A DNA stretch of 64,000 nt from Ectothiorhodospira shaposhnikovii (GTDB lineage: Bacteria; Pseudomonadota; Gammaproteobacteria; Ectothiorhodospirales; Ectothiorhodospiraceae), in NCBI RefSeq assembly GCF_022227765.1, contig NZ_JAJMLZ010000005.1, positions 62,001 through 126,000 of the forward strand, in the 5' to 3' direction. Under the pieces are notes generated by a model, which was given only the letters and a program-made list of their open reading frames with translations, ran no database searches and was not told where the DNA came from. How positions within the stretch are numbered: position 1 is the first letter of the stretch; every line of letters starts with the position of its first letter. The translations under genes and the position numbers were made by a program. Below are positions 55,501-64,000 of the stretch, one piece after another.

Positions 55501-55797
55501 TCAGTCTCCTGGCGCCTCGCCGGGCAGTTCCATTGCACAGAATACCCGGGCTTTCACCGAAAGATCCCCCACCACGCGCAATTCCGGCTCCGGGCGCTTC
55601 CTGATGAGAACCGGCGTGACCAGGATGCGCTCGGTCTCGGCCACCTGCAGATCTTCGAGAATGTCCACCACCTCCATGCTCACGGGGATGCCCCGCGCTT
55701 CCAGCAACCGGACATAGTCGTGCAGATGATCCATGGCCCTTCGCGCGGTATGTGTCTGGCCGGCGATGAACAGCCTGAAATGGTATTCAGGGTGCAT
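55501..55797 (-). CDS. KaiB-like protein
   Basis: A 98-residue thioredoxin-like protein of the KaiB family: FRLFIAGQTHTARRAMDHLHDYV, VSMEVVDILEDLQVAETERILVTPVLIRK and LRVVGDLSVKARVF. This pattern (AG.T, VIDV, Q.AE...I.ATPTL, GDLS) is that of the clock protein KaiB. No kaiA or kaiC is in the window, and it lies alone between the intron fragment and a thioesterase gene. Solo KaiB homologues exist with unknown, possibly stress-related, roles. Confidence 0.85.
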   Translation of the reverse strand: MHPEYHFRLFIAGQTHTARRAMDHLHDYVRLLEARGIPVSMEVVDILEDLQVAETERILVTPVLIRKRPEPELRVVGDLSVKARVFCAMELPGEAPGD

Positions 55798-55836
55798 CGA
55801 CCGCTCGCATGGGTGGGCAAGGTGACAGGCAGAGGA

Positions 55837-56331
55837 TCATGAGCGGAAGATATCCAGCACCCGGCGCTCGTCATCGATCACCGTGAAGGCGTTGCGGAAG
55901 GCCTCCGGCACCGGTCTGGGTCGGCCTGTCCCGGCATCCACATAAACCCACTCGGTTTTGGCCCGGACCACGGGACGATGATCATCGGCGCGCAGAAACA
56001 GGTAATGGCGTGGCGAGCCGCGGTGAGAAAATCCTCCGATCCAGGTCAGTAGCCGCAAGTCATCCCCCGCATGGGCGGGACGCAGGTATTCGATGAGGTG
56101 GGAGCGCACCACCCAGCTACTGCCTTCCTGTTGATAGCGATCCCAGTGCCAGCCGCGGGCTGCGGAGTGGGCCAGGGCAATCTCCTGCATCCATTTCAGG
56201 TATTCCAGATTGTTGACATGGCCATTGATGTCGATGGCTGACTCGGGCACCGTGAAACGACGGGAAAAGATCCCTTGCTGATCCATCGTTTCATGGGATG
56301 CCGTCCGGGAATCGGGCTGTGTGTCGGACAT
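55837..56331 (-). CDS. Hotdog-fold acyl-CoA thioesterase
   Basis: A 164-residue 4-hydroxybenzoyl-CoA thioesterase-like protein. The hotdog signature DINGHVNNLEYLKWMQEIA and the SHLIEYLRPAHAGDDLRL and VVRAKTEWVYVDAGTGRPRPVP strands are present. The start ATG 56331 (MSDTQPDS) is chosen. It is divergent from the methyltransferase gene. The acyl group is unknown. Confidence 0.85.
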   Translation of the reverse strand: MSDTQPDSRTASHETMDQQGIFSRRFTVPESAIDINGHVNNLEYLKWMQEIALAHSAARGWHWDRYQQEGSSWVVRSHLIEYLRPAHAGDDLRLLTWIGGFSHRGSPRHYLFLRADDHRPVVRAKTEWVYVDAGTGRPRPVPEAFRNAFTVIDDERRVLDIFRS

Positions 56332-56461
56332 GCTGAAAACCATTGGGAGCCGTTGAATTCAGGTCATGATGACGGTGTGAAGCGGTCATCCGAGCATCGG
56401 CATTCTACTGTTCCGCGCGGTGTCATGCGAACATTACCGTTTGCTCCCACGAATGCCTGCC

Positions 56462-57148
56462 ATGCCCTTGTATCGCTGCCCCCTGTGCCGGGGCCTGGAG
56501 ACACCGCTTTTTCATCGTGAAGACCGACCCCGGGTGCACTTCCGCGACTATCATCGCTGCCTGCAATGCGATCTGACCTTCGTGCCTCCCCCCTATCATC
56601 TCTGCGCCACGCAGGAGAGGGCCTATTACGATCTGCATCAGAATCAGGGCACGGATGAAGGTTACCAGCGGTTTCTGGGGCGCATGCTCACACCCCTGCT
56701 GGCGCGGGTGAACCCCGGTGCCGCGGGGCTGGACTTTGGTTGCGGCGCCGGCCAGGTCCTGGTGGGGATGTGTCGCCGGGCCGGGCTGTCCTGCGTGGGC
56801 TATGATCTCCATTATCACCCGGACCCCGCACCGCTGGCGCAGCAGTATGACTTCATCGTCAGTACGGAGGTCTTCGAGCACCTGGCCGACCCCGCCGGGG
56901 TGCTCGAACACTTGCTGACCCTGCTCAAGCCCGGCGGCTGGCTGGGCATCATGACCAAGCGGGCCCTGGACCGGCAGCGTTTTGCCCGCTGGCACTATAC
57001 CCTGGACCCCACCCATGTCTGCTTTTTCAGCGAGCAGACCTTCCGCTGGATCGCCGCGCGGAGGGGCATGACCCTGGAGGTGGTGGGTAATGATGTGGTG
57101 ATGTTGAGAAAGCCCGACTTGGCCCCCTACTCCGCCAAGCAGACCTGA
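56462..57148 (+). CDS. SAM-dependent methyltransferase with N-terminal zinc ribbon
   Basis: A 228-residue class I methyltransferase. The first ~40 residues have two CxxC pairs (YRCPLCRG and HRCLQCDLTFVPPPY), then SAM motif I GLDFGCGAGQVL and a following VSTEVFEHLADP. The C-terminal part ends in GMTLEVVGNDVVML. Such zinc-ribbon methyltransferases act on sugars or tRNA-like substrates. ATG 56462 was chosen as it precedes the first CxxC. It overlaps the convergent GGDEF gene by 22 bases. Confidence 0.82.
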   Translation: MPLYRCPLCRGLETPLFHREDRPRVHFRDYHRCLQCDLTFVPPPYHLCATQERAYYDLHQNQGTDEGYQRFLGRMLTPLLARVNPGAAGLDFGCGAGQVLVGMCRRAGLSCVGYDLHYHPDPAPLAQQYDFIVSTEVFEHLADPAGVLEHLLTLLKPGGWLGIMTKRALDRQRFARWHYTLDPTHVCFFSEQTFRWIAARRGMTLEVVGNDVVMLRKPDLAPYSAKQT

Positions 57149-58377
57149 TTGCGTCCGGCCTGCTTGGCGGCATACAGCGCCTGGTCCGCTGCCTTGATGA
57201 CGCTCTGAGGGTCAGGATGATCCACGCTGCGTTCGGCCACCCCCATGCTGATGGTGACGGATACGGTTCTTTCCTTGCCCGGCCCGCGTCTGGCTCTACC
57301 CTCCCGCTTGTTACTGGGCCGCGATGCTTCGTTGCGAATGGCGATCTCATAAGCCTCGATGGCTTCCCTGACGGCTTCCAGATGGGGGACGCATTGTTCC
57401 GCCGTCTTGCCGGGAAAGACGATGGTGAATTCCTCCCCGCCATAGCGATAGGCCTTGCCGCCGCCCCTGACCTTGCGCAGTTGGGCCGCCACGACTCGCA
57501 GTACCTGGTCTCCCAGGTCGTGGCCATGGGTGTCGTTGAATTTCTTGAAATGGTCCACGTCGGTCATGGCGATGGCGTAGCAACGCCCCAGGCGTTGCAG
57601 CCGTTCATTGAGGGCGCGACGGCCGGGTAGACCAGTAAGATCGTCGCGAAAGGCCATCTGAAAGGACTCATGCACCACGGCGATGGCGAGAATCAGCAGC
57701 AGGGTGGCGGTGAACAGGGGCACCGCATAGGCGTGGAAGAGTTGCGGCAGCATCCAGCCGATGCCGGCCAGGGTGATCCACTGTCCGGCCCACTGGGGCG
57801 TCGGACGGCGCACCACGAAAAATCCCATCACGGCAAGGCACAGGATCAGGCTCCAGAAGGAAAGCTGGGGCATGCCGTAGCCGTCCCAGTGCAGGGCGGG
57901 CAAGTGAGTCGTCAGCAACAGGTCGGCCATGCCTTCCGGAAACTGCGTGGCGAAGAGAACGGCGAATCCCGCCAGGCTTCCAAATACCGACAGCCTGAGC
58001 AATAGATCCATCATCAGGTGGTAACGTTCGGACCAGAAGGCGTTGACCAGGAACACCAGGGGGACCATCAGGGTCATGAGGGCGTAGCCCAGGGCGGGCA
58101 GTAGATCCGCTTCCGTCGTCATGGCCATGGGCCGGATCTGAAACATGCTGCCCAGATAGACCATCAGCACCAGGATCACACAGATCAGCGTGCGGGTGCG
58201 GCCGTAGAGAAAGGCCAGTACCCCCGCCAGCACTCCCGTCAGCCAGGGGATCACTTCCACCAAACCCTGGGGCAACTCCGGTAGCCAGGCCCCTTGAATG
58301 GCCGCGCCCATGCCCAGGGCCAGCATTACGGGCGGGAGCAGGATGAAGATCAGGGTTTTGAGGTGTTCCTGGGTCAT
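57127..58377 (-). CDS. Membrane GGDEF protein without an I-site
   Basis: A 416-residue protein with six or seven N-terminal membrane segments (MASE-like sensor, residues 8-230) and a GGDEF domain with the active-site GGEEF in RYGGEEFTIVF. The inhibitory RxxD is replaced (RGGG before KAYRY), so product inhibition is probably lost. An extra basic insert (SNKREGRARRGPGKERTVSV) lies in the domain. The start ATG 58377 opens right before the first segment. Confidence 0.86.
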   Translation of the reverse strand: MTQEHLKTLIFILLPPVMLALGMGAAIQGAWLPELPQGLVEVIPWLTGVLAGVLAFLYGRTRTLICVILVLMVYLGSMFQIRPMAMTTEADLLPALGYALMTLMVPLVFLVNAFWSERYHLMMDLLLRLSVFGSLAGFAVLFATQFPEGMADLLLTTHLPALHWDGYGMPQLSFWSLILCLAVMGFFVVRRPTPQWAGQWITLAGIGWMLPQLFHAYAVPLFTATLLLILAIAVVHESFQMAFRDDLTGLPGRRALNERLQRLGRCYAIAMTDVDHFKKFNDTHGHDLGDQVLRVVAAQLRKVRGGGKAYRYGGEEFTIVFPGKTAEQCVPHLEAVREAIEAYEIAIRNEASRPSNKREGRARRGPGKERTVSVTISMGVAERSVDHPDPQSVIKAADQALYAAKQAGRNQVCLAE

Positions 58378-58396
58378 GGTTGGTTTGGGCAGTGTG

Positions 58397-59737
58397 TCAC
58401 TTTCCGATGCAGAAGGAAGAAAAAATCTCCCCCAGCAGATCATCCGCGCTCACCCGTCCGGTGATCTCTCCCAGTGCTTCCTGGGCCAGGCGCAGTTCCT
58501 CGGCCACCAGTTCCGTGGCGCGGGTGATGATGAGCTGATCGTTGGCGGCCTGAACATGGTCGCGGGTGCGAGCCAGGGCGTCCAGGTGGCGGCGACGGGC
58601 GGTGAACAGGCCCTCCGGGTGACCGCTGTAGTGGAGCTGGGCCTTGAGGGCCTCGCGCAGGGTGCTGATGCCTTCGCCGGTGCGGGCCGAAATGAACAGC
58701 ACGTCACTGGCATCCGCCGGCAGTTCGGTGAGCCGGTCCAGTTTGTTATAGACGGTGATGACCGGTAGCCGGGGCGGCAGGCGGCGACGGATCTCCCCTT
58801 CTTCTTCGCCCTCCCCCTGGGTGGCGTCCACCACCAGCAATACCAGGTCGGCCCGCTCGATCTCGGCCCAGGCCCGGCGGATGCCTTCCTGCTCCACCGG
58901 ATCATCGGATTCCCGCAGGCCGGCGGTATCCACCAGGTGCAGGGGCAGACCGTCCAGGCTCAGGTGTTCCCGCAGCACGTCCCGGGTGGTGCCGGGAATG
59001 GCGGTGACGATAGCGGCTTCCCGGTCCACCAGGCGATTGAGCAGGCTGGATTTGCCCGCATTGGGGCGCCCGGCGATCACCAGGTGGGCGCCTTCCCGCA
59101 GCAGATTGCCCTGCCGGGCCTGTTCGGTCAGGGTGGCCAGTTGATCCAGCAGGGACTCGATCCGGTACTGGATATCCCCTTCCGCCAGCAGATCCAGTTC
59201 CTCTTCGGAGAAATCCAGATCCGCTTCCACGAACACTCTCAGTTCGGTCAGGGCCGACAGGATCAGGTCCACCTGGCGGGAAAATCCGCCTTCCAGTGAT
59301 CGGCGGGCACTGCGCACGGCGGCGGCGGAACCGGCATCGATCAGATCGGCCACGGCCTCGGCCTGGGCCAGGTCCATACGGTCGTTCAGGAAGGCGCGCT
59401 CGGTGAATTCCCCGGCCCGGGCCATGCGGCAACCCATCTCCAGACAGGCCCCCAGCAACAGGTCCATGACTACCGGGCCGCCATGGCCCTGCAGTTCCAG
59501 GACATCCTCGCCGGTATAGGAATGGGGGCCGGGAAAATACAGGGCGATGCCATCGTCGATGACCTCTCCCCGGGCATCTAGGAAGGGGCCGTAGAGCGCC
59601 TGTCTGGGGCTGGGCAGTCTGCCCAGGCAGCGCCGCGCCACCTCGGCGGCATGAGGGCCGGAAACCCGCACGATACCCACGCCTCCCCGTCCTGGCGCGG
59701 TGGCAATGGCGGCGATGGTATCGAAGCTGCGGTGCAT
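58397..59737 (-). CDS. mnmE: tRNA modification GTPase MnmE
   Basis: A 446-residue GTPase that with MnmG makes 5-carboxymethylaminomethyl uridine at tRNA wobble positions. N-terminal formyl-THF-binding domain ([21 protein letters not shown]), helical domain, P-loop GRPNAGKS (223-230), [13 protein letters not shown], and the C-terminal FCIGK with the conserved Cys. Start ATG 59737 is the family start. It follows yidC leftward, as usual, but mnmG is not next. Confidence 0.98.
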   Translation of the reverse strand: MHRSFDTIAAIATAPGRGGVGIVRVSGPHAAEVARRCLGRLPSPRQALYGPFLDARGEVIDDGIALYFPGPHSYTGEDVLELQGHGGPVVMDLLLGACLEMGCRMARAGEFTERAFLNDRMDLAQAEAVADLIDAGSAAAVRSARRSLEGGFSRQVDLILSALTELRVFVEADLDFSEEELDLLAEGDIQYRIESLLDQLATLTEQARQGNLLREGAHLVIAGRPNAGKSSLLNRLVDREAAIVTAIPGTTRDVLREHLSLDGLPLHLVDTAGLRESDDPVEQEGIRRAWAEIERADLVLLVVDATQGEGEEEGEIRRRLPPRLPVITVYNKLDRLTELPADASDVLFISARTGEGISTLREALKAQLHYSGHPEGLFTARRRHLDALARTRDHVQAANDQLIITRATELVAEELRLAQEALGEITGRVSADDLLGEIFSSFCIGK

Positions 59738-59867
59738 GGCGGTGAGTCCCACGAAAAATAGCCCGGATGGAGAAAACCGGCGGTTTCCGAAATCCCCACC
59801 GTGGTGGTTTTTTCGAAGACCGCCGGCCGTCCCCAGCCGGGCCATGGATGGCCAGCAGGAAGTGGAG

Positions 59868-61550
59868 TTACTTCTTGCCGCCGCCCTTGCCGTTGGCCGT
59901 CTTTTCGATCTGGCGCGTGATGTAGTACTGCTGGGCAATGGACAGCAGGTTGTTGACCAGCCAGTACAGCACCAGGCCCGCCGGGAAGAAGGCGAAGAAC
60001 ACGGTGAAGACGATGGGCAGGGCCATCATGATCTTCTGCTGTACCGGGTCCATGGGGGCCGGGTTCAGCTTGTACTGGGCGATCATGCTGGCACCCATGA
60101 GCAGCGGCAGCACGAAGAAGGGATCACGGATGGACAGATCCTGAATCCAGAAGATCCACGGCGCCTGGCGCAGTTCCACACTCTCCAGCAGCACCCAGTA
60201 GAGGGCGATGAAGACGGGGATCTGAATCAGGATGGGCAGACAGCCGCCCAGCGGATTGATCTTCTCCTTCTTGTAAAGCTCCATCAGAGCCTGGTTCATG
60301 CGCTGCTTGTCGTCGCCGAAACGTTCCTTGAGAGCCATCATCTTCGGCTGCACGGCGCGCATCTTGGCCATGGAGCGGTAGCTGGTCTCGGACAGCTTGT
60401 AGAACACCAGCTTGATCATCAGGGTCAGGATGATGATGGCCCAACCCCAGTTGCCCACGACGTCATGGATCACTCGCAGCAGCCAGAACAAGGGCTTGGC
60501 CAGCACCGTGAAGATGCCGTAGTCCACCGTCAGTTCCAGGCCATCGGCAATCTTGGACAGGGGTTGCTGTTTCTTGGGGCCGATCCAGATGCGGGATTGC
60601 AGGACGTCATAGGCGCCGGGGGCGATGCTCACCGGCTCGGAGCGCAGGCCGATGATGTACTGGGGCCGATCCGGTGTGCCGATGGCACGGCTGTAGAGCA
60701 GGTTCACCTCATCGGCATACGGAACCCAGGCGGTGAGGAAGTAATGCTGGATGATGGAGATCCAGCCGGCGGAAATATTGCGGTCCTGGACGTTCCTGCC
60801 CAGGTCTTCCAGGGATTCCTTGATGTACTTGCCGTCATAGAGGGCGGCACCGGTGAAGGTGTACAGGAACCAGGAATCACGGGCCGGGGTGGGGCCATGA
60901 CGCAGCTGCCGGTACTGGCGACCGGTCCAGGTGACGTCACTGTTGTTCTCCACCCGATGACTGACATCCACCAGGAAGTCGCCACGGCGGAAGGTGTAGG
61001 TCTTGGTCACGCGGATGCCATCCTCGCTTTCCCAGGTCAGGGGGACCACGAGTTCATCCTGCCAGTCCTCCATGCGGTATTCGGTGCGCTCGGCACGGAA
61101 CACGGCGTGGTGGGATGGAGCACGGTCGGCGTGCTCGACGCCGGGTACACGGTCATGGATCAGGCCGGACTGGGCCACATAATCGCGCAAGCGCTCGTCC
61201 AGGATGCGTACCGGATTGTCCGGCTCCTTCAGGCTCACCGGATAGGTGGGCAGGTCGGCGCGTACCAGATCCCCGCCACGGGTGTCGATGAGCAGGTCCA
61301 GGGTATCGGTGACCACGCGGATGCGCTGGCGATCAGCGGCCATCACCGGGTCCATGCCCACGGGGGCATCCATGGCCTCGGAAGCAGGGGCATCGGGGAC
61401 GTCGTCGCGGAATTCCTGGCCATTGAGGGTGGCTTCCGCGCGTTGGGGATCGAACTGGGGCTGGGGACCATAGTCCACACGCCAGGCCTGCCAGATCAGG
61501 AACAGCAGGAAAACCAGTGACAGGTACAGGATCGGTCGGAGATTATCCAT
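59868..61550 (-). CDS. yidC: Membrane protein insertase YidC
   Basis: A 560-residue insertase of the inner membrane: N-terminal helix ([18 protein letters not shown]), a large periplasmic domain (about 50-340), and the five-helix core with [44 protein letters not shown] in part and [20 protein letters not shown]. The C-terminal is basic. The gene follows yidD with overlap of 8 bases and precedes mnmE. Confidence 0.98.
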   Translation of the reverse strand: MDNLRPILYLSLVFLLFLIWQAWRVDYGPQPQFDPQRAEATLNGQEFRDDVPDAPASEAMDAPVGMDPVMAADRQRIRVVTDTLDLLIDTRGGDLVRADLPTYPVSLKEPDNPVRILDERLRDYVAQSGLIHDRVPGVEHADRAPSHHAVFRAERTEYRMEDWQDELVVPLTWESEDGIRVTKTYTFRRGDFLVDVSHRVENNSDVTWTGRQYRQLRHGPTPARDSWFLYTFTGAALYDGKYIKESLEDLGRNVQDRNISAGWISIIQHYFLTAWVPYADEVNLLYSRAIGTPDRPQYIIGLRSEPVSIAPGAYDVLQSRIWIGPKKQQPLSKIADGLELTVDYGIFTVLAKPLFWLLRVIHDVVGNWGWAIIILTLMIKLVFYKLSETSYRSMAKMRAVQPKMMALKERFGDDKQRMNQALMELYKKEKINPLGGCLPILIQIPVFIALYWVLLESVELRQAPWIFWIQDLSIRDPFFVLPLLMGASMIAQYKLNPAPMDPVQQKIMMALPIVFTVFFAFFPAGLVLYWLVNNLLSIAQQYYITRQIEKTANGKGGGKK

Positions 61551-61794
61551 GATTTCGCGGCTGTTTGTGATGGCCTGGAGCGGGGTCTGGTACAGGATCG
61601 TACCCGCCTTCGCAGAAGGGGTGACAACGCGCCAGTCGCCGGACGGTGAGCCACAGGCCGCGCAGGGCGCCGTGTCTCTCGATGGCCTCCATTCCATAAC
61701 AGGAACAGGAGGGGGTGAACCGGCAATGCTGCCCGATGAAGGGGCTCAGGGTATAGCGGTAGACCTGGATCAGGAAGATAAGGACTTTTCGCAT
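61543..61794 (-). CDS. yidD: Membrane protein insertion efficiency factor YidD
   Basis: An 83-residue protein with the family core [34 protein letters not shown] and [16 protein letters not shown], which contains the four conserved Cys. It helps YidC insertion. It overlaps both rnpA (25 bases) and yidC (8 bases), implying coupled translation. Confidence 0.95.
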   Translation of the reverse strand: MRKVLIFLIQVYRYTLSPFIGQHCRFTPSCSCYGMEAIERHGALRGLWLTVRRLARCHPFCEGGYDPVPDPAPGHHKQPRNHG

Positions 61795-62171
61795 TGGCTA
61801 CTCATCCGTTTCCAGAGTCTTTCCAGGGCCTGATGCAGATCGGCGTTATTGAAGCGCTGGGCGCCCGGCTTGCACATGATGACCATGTCCATGGGGGCCA
61901 TGCCGGACCGATGCCGGCGAAATGACTCCCGAATCAGGCGCTTGATTCGATTGCGCTGGGTGGCCTGGCGGACATTCTTCTTTGCCACGGCCATGCCCAG
62001 GCGCGGTCCTTCGGTCGGGCTCGGCACCCAGAGCCCGGTGAAGGGCGGCTGGGATACCCGATGTGCATCCTTGAAGACCCGTTGGTAATCGCTCGCCTGT
62101 ACCAGTCGGACGTGGCGAGGAAACCCCTGGTCATTCAGCCCGATCAGAGGATCAGGGGCAAAGACGGGCAC
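61770..62171 (-). CDS. rnpA: Ribonuclease P protein component
   Basis: A 133-residue basic protein that binds the RNase P RNA for tRNA 5' processing. The core is [44 protein letters not shown], with the RNR motif intact. GTG at 62171 is the most likely start and lies inside the last codons of rpmH; a farther ATG at 62240 would run deeper into rpmH. The exact start is uncertain. Confidence 0.9.
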   Translation of the reverse strand: MPVFAPDPLIGLNDQGFPRHVRLVQASDYQRVFKDAHRVSQPPFTGLWVPSPTEGPRLGMAVAKKNVRQATQRNRIKRLIRESFRRHRSGMAPMDMVIMCKPGAQRFNNADLHQALERLWKRMSSQCEKSLSS

Positions 62172-62286
62172 GGCCCCGGGCGCGGCGAGCGGCCAGCACC
62201 TTGCGGCCACCACGGGTAGCCATGCGGGCACGGAAGCCATGGGTGCGCTTGCGGTGCAGGTTACTGGGCTGGAATGTTCTTTTCAT
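62152..62286 (-). CDS. rpmH: 50S ribosomal protein L34
   Basis: A 44-residue basic ribosomal protein: [20 protein letters not shown] and [16 protein letters not shown], as in all bacteria. First gene of the rpmH-rnpA-yidD-yidC-mnmE series, divergent from dnaA. Confidence 0.97.
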   Translation of the reverse strand: MKRTFQPSNLHRKRTHGFRARMATRGGRKVLAARRARGRARLCP

Positions 62287-62361
62287 GACGGCAGACCGTG
62301 GCTGAGTTCTATTTACGGGCGATAGAGAGCGCCCAATCTAAGGCGCGTAAAAGTACCTGCG

Positions 62362-62429
62362 ATTGACATGGGTGTCAATCCGCGTCAACCAAGGTCTGGG
62401 GACAAGGATGTGGAAAAAGGTGTGGATAA
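62362..62429. promoter_or_regulatory. dnaA/rpmH intergenic control region with DnaA boxes and a palindrome
   Basis: ATTGACA-TGGG-TGTCAAT (62362-62379) is a 7-base-arm palindrome that may serve as an operator or overlap a -35 element (TTGACA). Two DnaA boxes follow: TGTGGAAAA at 62409-62417 (weak) and TGTGGATAA at 62421-62429 (exact). They lie 60-80 bases before dnaA and fit autoregulation by DnaA. Confidence 0.7.
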
Positions 62430-62488
62430 GTTTGCGGGCCTGCGGGTAGACTTACGCATCCCTCAACCCCCTACCACTGGAGATACCC

Positions 62489-63877
62489 TTGGTTGGCAAC
62501 TCCTTGTGGCAGCAATGCGTGTCGCGTCTGGAGAGTGAACTCTCCGAACAGCAACTCAATACCTGGATTCGTCCCCTGCATGCAGTGGAGGAACAGGGCG
62601 TATTACGGCTGCTCGCTCCCAATCGATTCGTGCTGGACTGGGTCAAGGACCATTTCTTCCAGCGTATCGCCCAGGTCGTCACCGAGGTCCTGGGCAATGA
62701 CTCCATGCGTGTGCTGCTGGAAGTGGGCAGCAGCCGCCCGCCGACACCGGTGGCGCGCCCTGCCCCGCCGACGCCGGTGACACCGGTGACCACGGCCGCG
62801 GATGCGGCCCAGGCCCGCGGTCCGGCTCCGGCTCCGGCGGCCAGTTCACCCCAGTTCACCAACAACCTGAATCCCAACTTCACCTTCGACAACTTCGTCG
62901 AGGGCAAGTCGAACCAACTTGCCCGCGCCGCCAGCTTGCAGGTGGCCGCCAATGTGGGCAAGGCCTATAACCCTCTGTTCCTCTACGGCAGCACCGGCCT
63001 GGGGAAGACCCACCTGATGCATGCCATCGGCAACACCATCCTCAAAGAGCGACCGGATGCCAAGGTGGTGTACCTGCATTCAGAGCGATTCGTGGCCGAC
63101 ATGATCAAGGCGCTGCAGCACAACTCCATCGACGAGTTCAAGCGCTACTACCGGTCGGTGGATGCCCTGTTGATTGACGACATTCAGTTCTTTGCGGGCA
63201 AGGAGCGTTCCCAGGAGGAGTTTTTCCATACCTTCAATGCCCTGCTGGAGAGTCAGCAGCAGGTGATCCTGACCTGTGACCGCTACCCCAAGGAAGTGGA
63301 CGGCCTAGAAGACCGGCTCAAGTCCCGATTCGGTTGGGGACTCACCGTGGCCATCGAGCCGGCGGAGCTGGAAACCCGGGTCGCGATCCTCAAGCGCAAG
63401 GCGGAAGAAGCCGGCGTCAATCTGCCCAGCGAGGTGGCCTTTTTCGTCGCCAAGCGCATCCGCTCCAATATCCGCGAGCTGGAAGGGGCCCTGCGTCGGG
63501 TCATCGCCAATGCCCATTTCACCGGCCGTCCCATCACCCTGGAGTTCGCCAAGGAAGCACTCCATGACCTTTTGGCCCTGCAGGACAAGCTGGTCACCAT
63601 CGACAACATCCAGAAGACCGTGGCGGAGTATTACAAGATCCGGGTGTCCGACTTGCTGTCCACCCGGCGCAGCCGGTCCATCACCCGACCCCGCCAGGTG
63701 GCCATGGCCCTGGCCAAGGAGCTGACCAATCACAGCCTGCCGGAGATCGGCAAGGCCTTTGGGGGACGGGACCACACCACCGTGCTGCATGCCTGCCGCA
63801 AGGTAGTGGAGCTGCGCGAGTCCGATGCGCGGATCAATGAGGATTTCATCAACCTGCTGCGGACATTGACCACCTGA
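62489..63877 (+). CDS. dnaA: Chromosomal replication initiator DnaA
   Basis: A 462-residue AAA+ initiator. Domain I 1-80 ([20 protein letters not shown]), a Pro/Ala-rich linker (81-125), Walker [11 protein letters not shown] (166-175), Walker B LLIDDIQF, and the DNA-binding domain IV with [20 protein letters not shown] and [14 protein letters not shown]. The start is TTG 62489 with GGAG 6 bases upstream; there is no better ATG. dnaN should follow beyond the window. Confidence 0.98.
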   Translation: MVGNSLWQQCVSRLESELSEQQLNTWIRPLHAVEEQGVLRLLAPNRFVLDWVKDHFFQRIAQVVTEVLGNDSMRVLLEVGSSRPPTPVARPAPPTPVTPVTTAADAAQARGPAPAPAASSPQFTNNLNPNFTFDNFVEGKSNQLARAASLQVAANVGKAYNPLFLYGSTGLGKTHLMHAIGNTILKERPDAKVVYLHSERFVADMIKALQHNSIDEFKRYYRSVDALLIDDIQFFAGKERSQEEFFHTFNALLESQQQVILTCDRYPKEVDGLEDRLKSRFGWGLTVAIEPAELETRVAILKRKAEEAGVNLPSEVAFFVAKRIRSNIRELEGALRRVIANAHFTGRPITLEFAKEALHDLLALQDKLVTIDNIQKTVAEYYKIRVSDLLSTRRSRSITRPRQVAMALAKELTNHSLPEIGKAFGGRDHTTVLHACRKVVELRESDARINEDFINLLRTLTT

Positions 63878-63890
63878 AAACAGCCAACCC

Positions 63891-63945
63891 TGTGGAAAAG
63901 GTGTGCACCCACACTGAGGAAAGCCCGAGCCCGGATTTATCCACA
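63891..63945. promoter_or_regulatory. DnaA boxes after dnaA
   Basis: TGTGGAAAA (63891-63899, weak) and TTATCCACA (63937-63945, exact) lie in the dnaA-dnaN spacer. They may regulate dnaN or be part of a second origin candidate; the window ends 55 bases later. Confidence 0.5.
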
Positions 63946-64000
63946 ACTCGTCAACACGTGCCAGGTTCGCTTATACGGCGATCATTTCACAGGGTTTTTT

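Noticed and set aside
59700-61520. 606-codon + strand open frame
   Set aside because: Antisense to yidC, which is certain; no independent support.
62489-64000. Origin at dnaA as the sole candidate
   Set aside because: Only one exact DnaA box on each side of dnaA and no AT-rich unwinding region was seen; the cluster at 51.6-51.9 kb is denser, though the dnaA-dnaN spacer is cut by the window end and cannot be excluded.

Overview
The window is about 64 kb of a GC-rich gammaproteobacterial chromosome around the dnaA locus. Gene order (dnaA / rpmH-rnpA-yidD-yidC-mnmE; lptM-lysA; dapF-DUF484-xerC; hslVU; ubiE-ubiJ-ubiB) and ubiquinone genes point to a free-living gammaproteobacterium. The mix of TAXI-TRAP transport, several GGDEF proteins, a LOV photosensor and a KaiB-like protein would suit a Chromatiales / Ectothiorhodospiraceae-type organism, but that placement is inference. 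No rRNA, tRNA or CRISPR array was seen.

Layout. 1-8.4 kb: universal stress protein (cut by the window edge), MFS transporter, infA, a TehA/SLAC1-type channel, a divergent DUF134 / NifX-like pair, a membrane diguanylate cyclase, pirin, an SRPBCC protein and a short LOV photoreceptor. 8.9-18.3 kb: a PAS-GGEEF protein, then a long leftward block ubiB, ubiJ, ubiE, DUF971, hslU, hslV, xerC, DUF484, dapF (transcribed dapF to ubiB). 18.4-23.8 kb: a rightward accessory block, an amidoligase plus class-I amidotransferase pair followed by four tightly packed genes of the type VI secretion accessory repertoire (DUF6484-like, TIGR02270-like, DUF2169-like, ketoacyl-synthase-like) with no secretion apparatus nearby. 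23.8-36.6 kb: msrA, a TAXI-TRAP transporter, CHAD, DoxX, outer-membrane protein, nfi-recG, ridA, lysA-lptM, greB. 36.8-51.5 kb: a multi-PAS GGDEF sensor, a phosphodiesterase-like protein, a PhoP/PhoQ-like two-component operon with PepSY protein, a run of small housekeeping or unknown genes, an isolated ATP-synthase epsilon gene beside a cytidylate-kinase-like gene, a CBS/DUF294 protein, DUF1028, TSUP and a phasin-like protein.

51.6-55.4 kb is the most unusual part. It holds an AT-rich cluster of DnaA boxes that looks like a replication origin. Next comes a short remnant of a spike-like protein gene, abutted by a complete IscB / omega-RNA element (RNA-guided nuclease ancestor of Cas9) with all catalytic residues and no TnpA. 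Then come a sigma-54-promoted type IV pilin gene and its terminator, and immediately after the terminator the 5' part of a group IIC intron that has lost its reverse transcriptase and catalytic 3' domains. 55.5-64 kb: KaiB-like protein, thioesterase, methyltransferase, a GGDEF protein without an I-site, then mnmE-yidC-yidD-rnpA-rpmH leftward and dnaA rightward, with DnaA boxes on both sides of dnaA.
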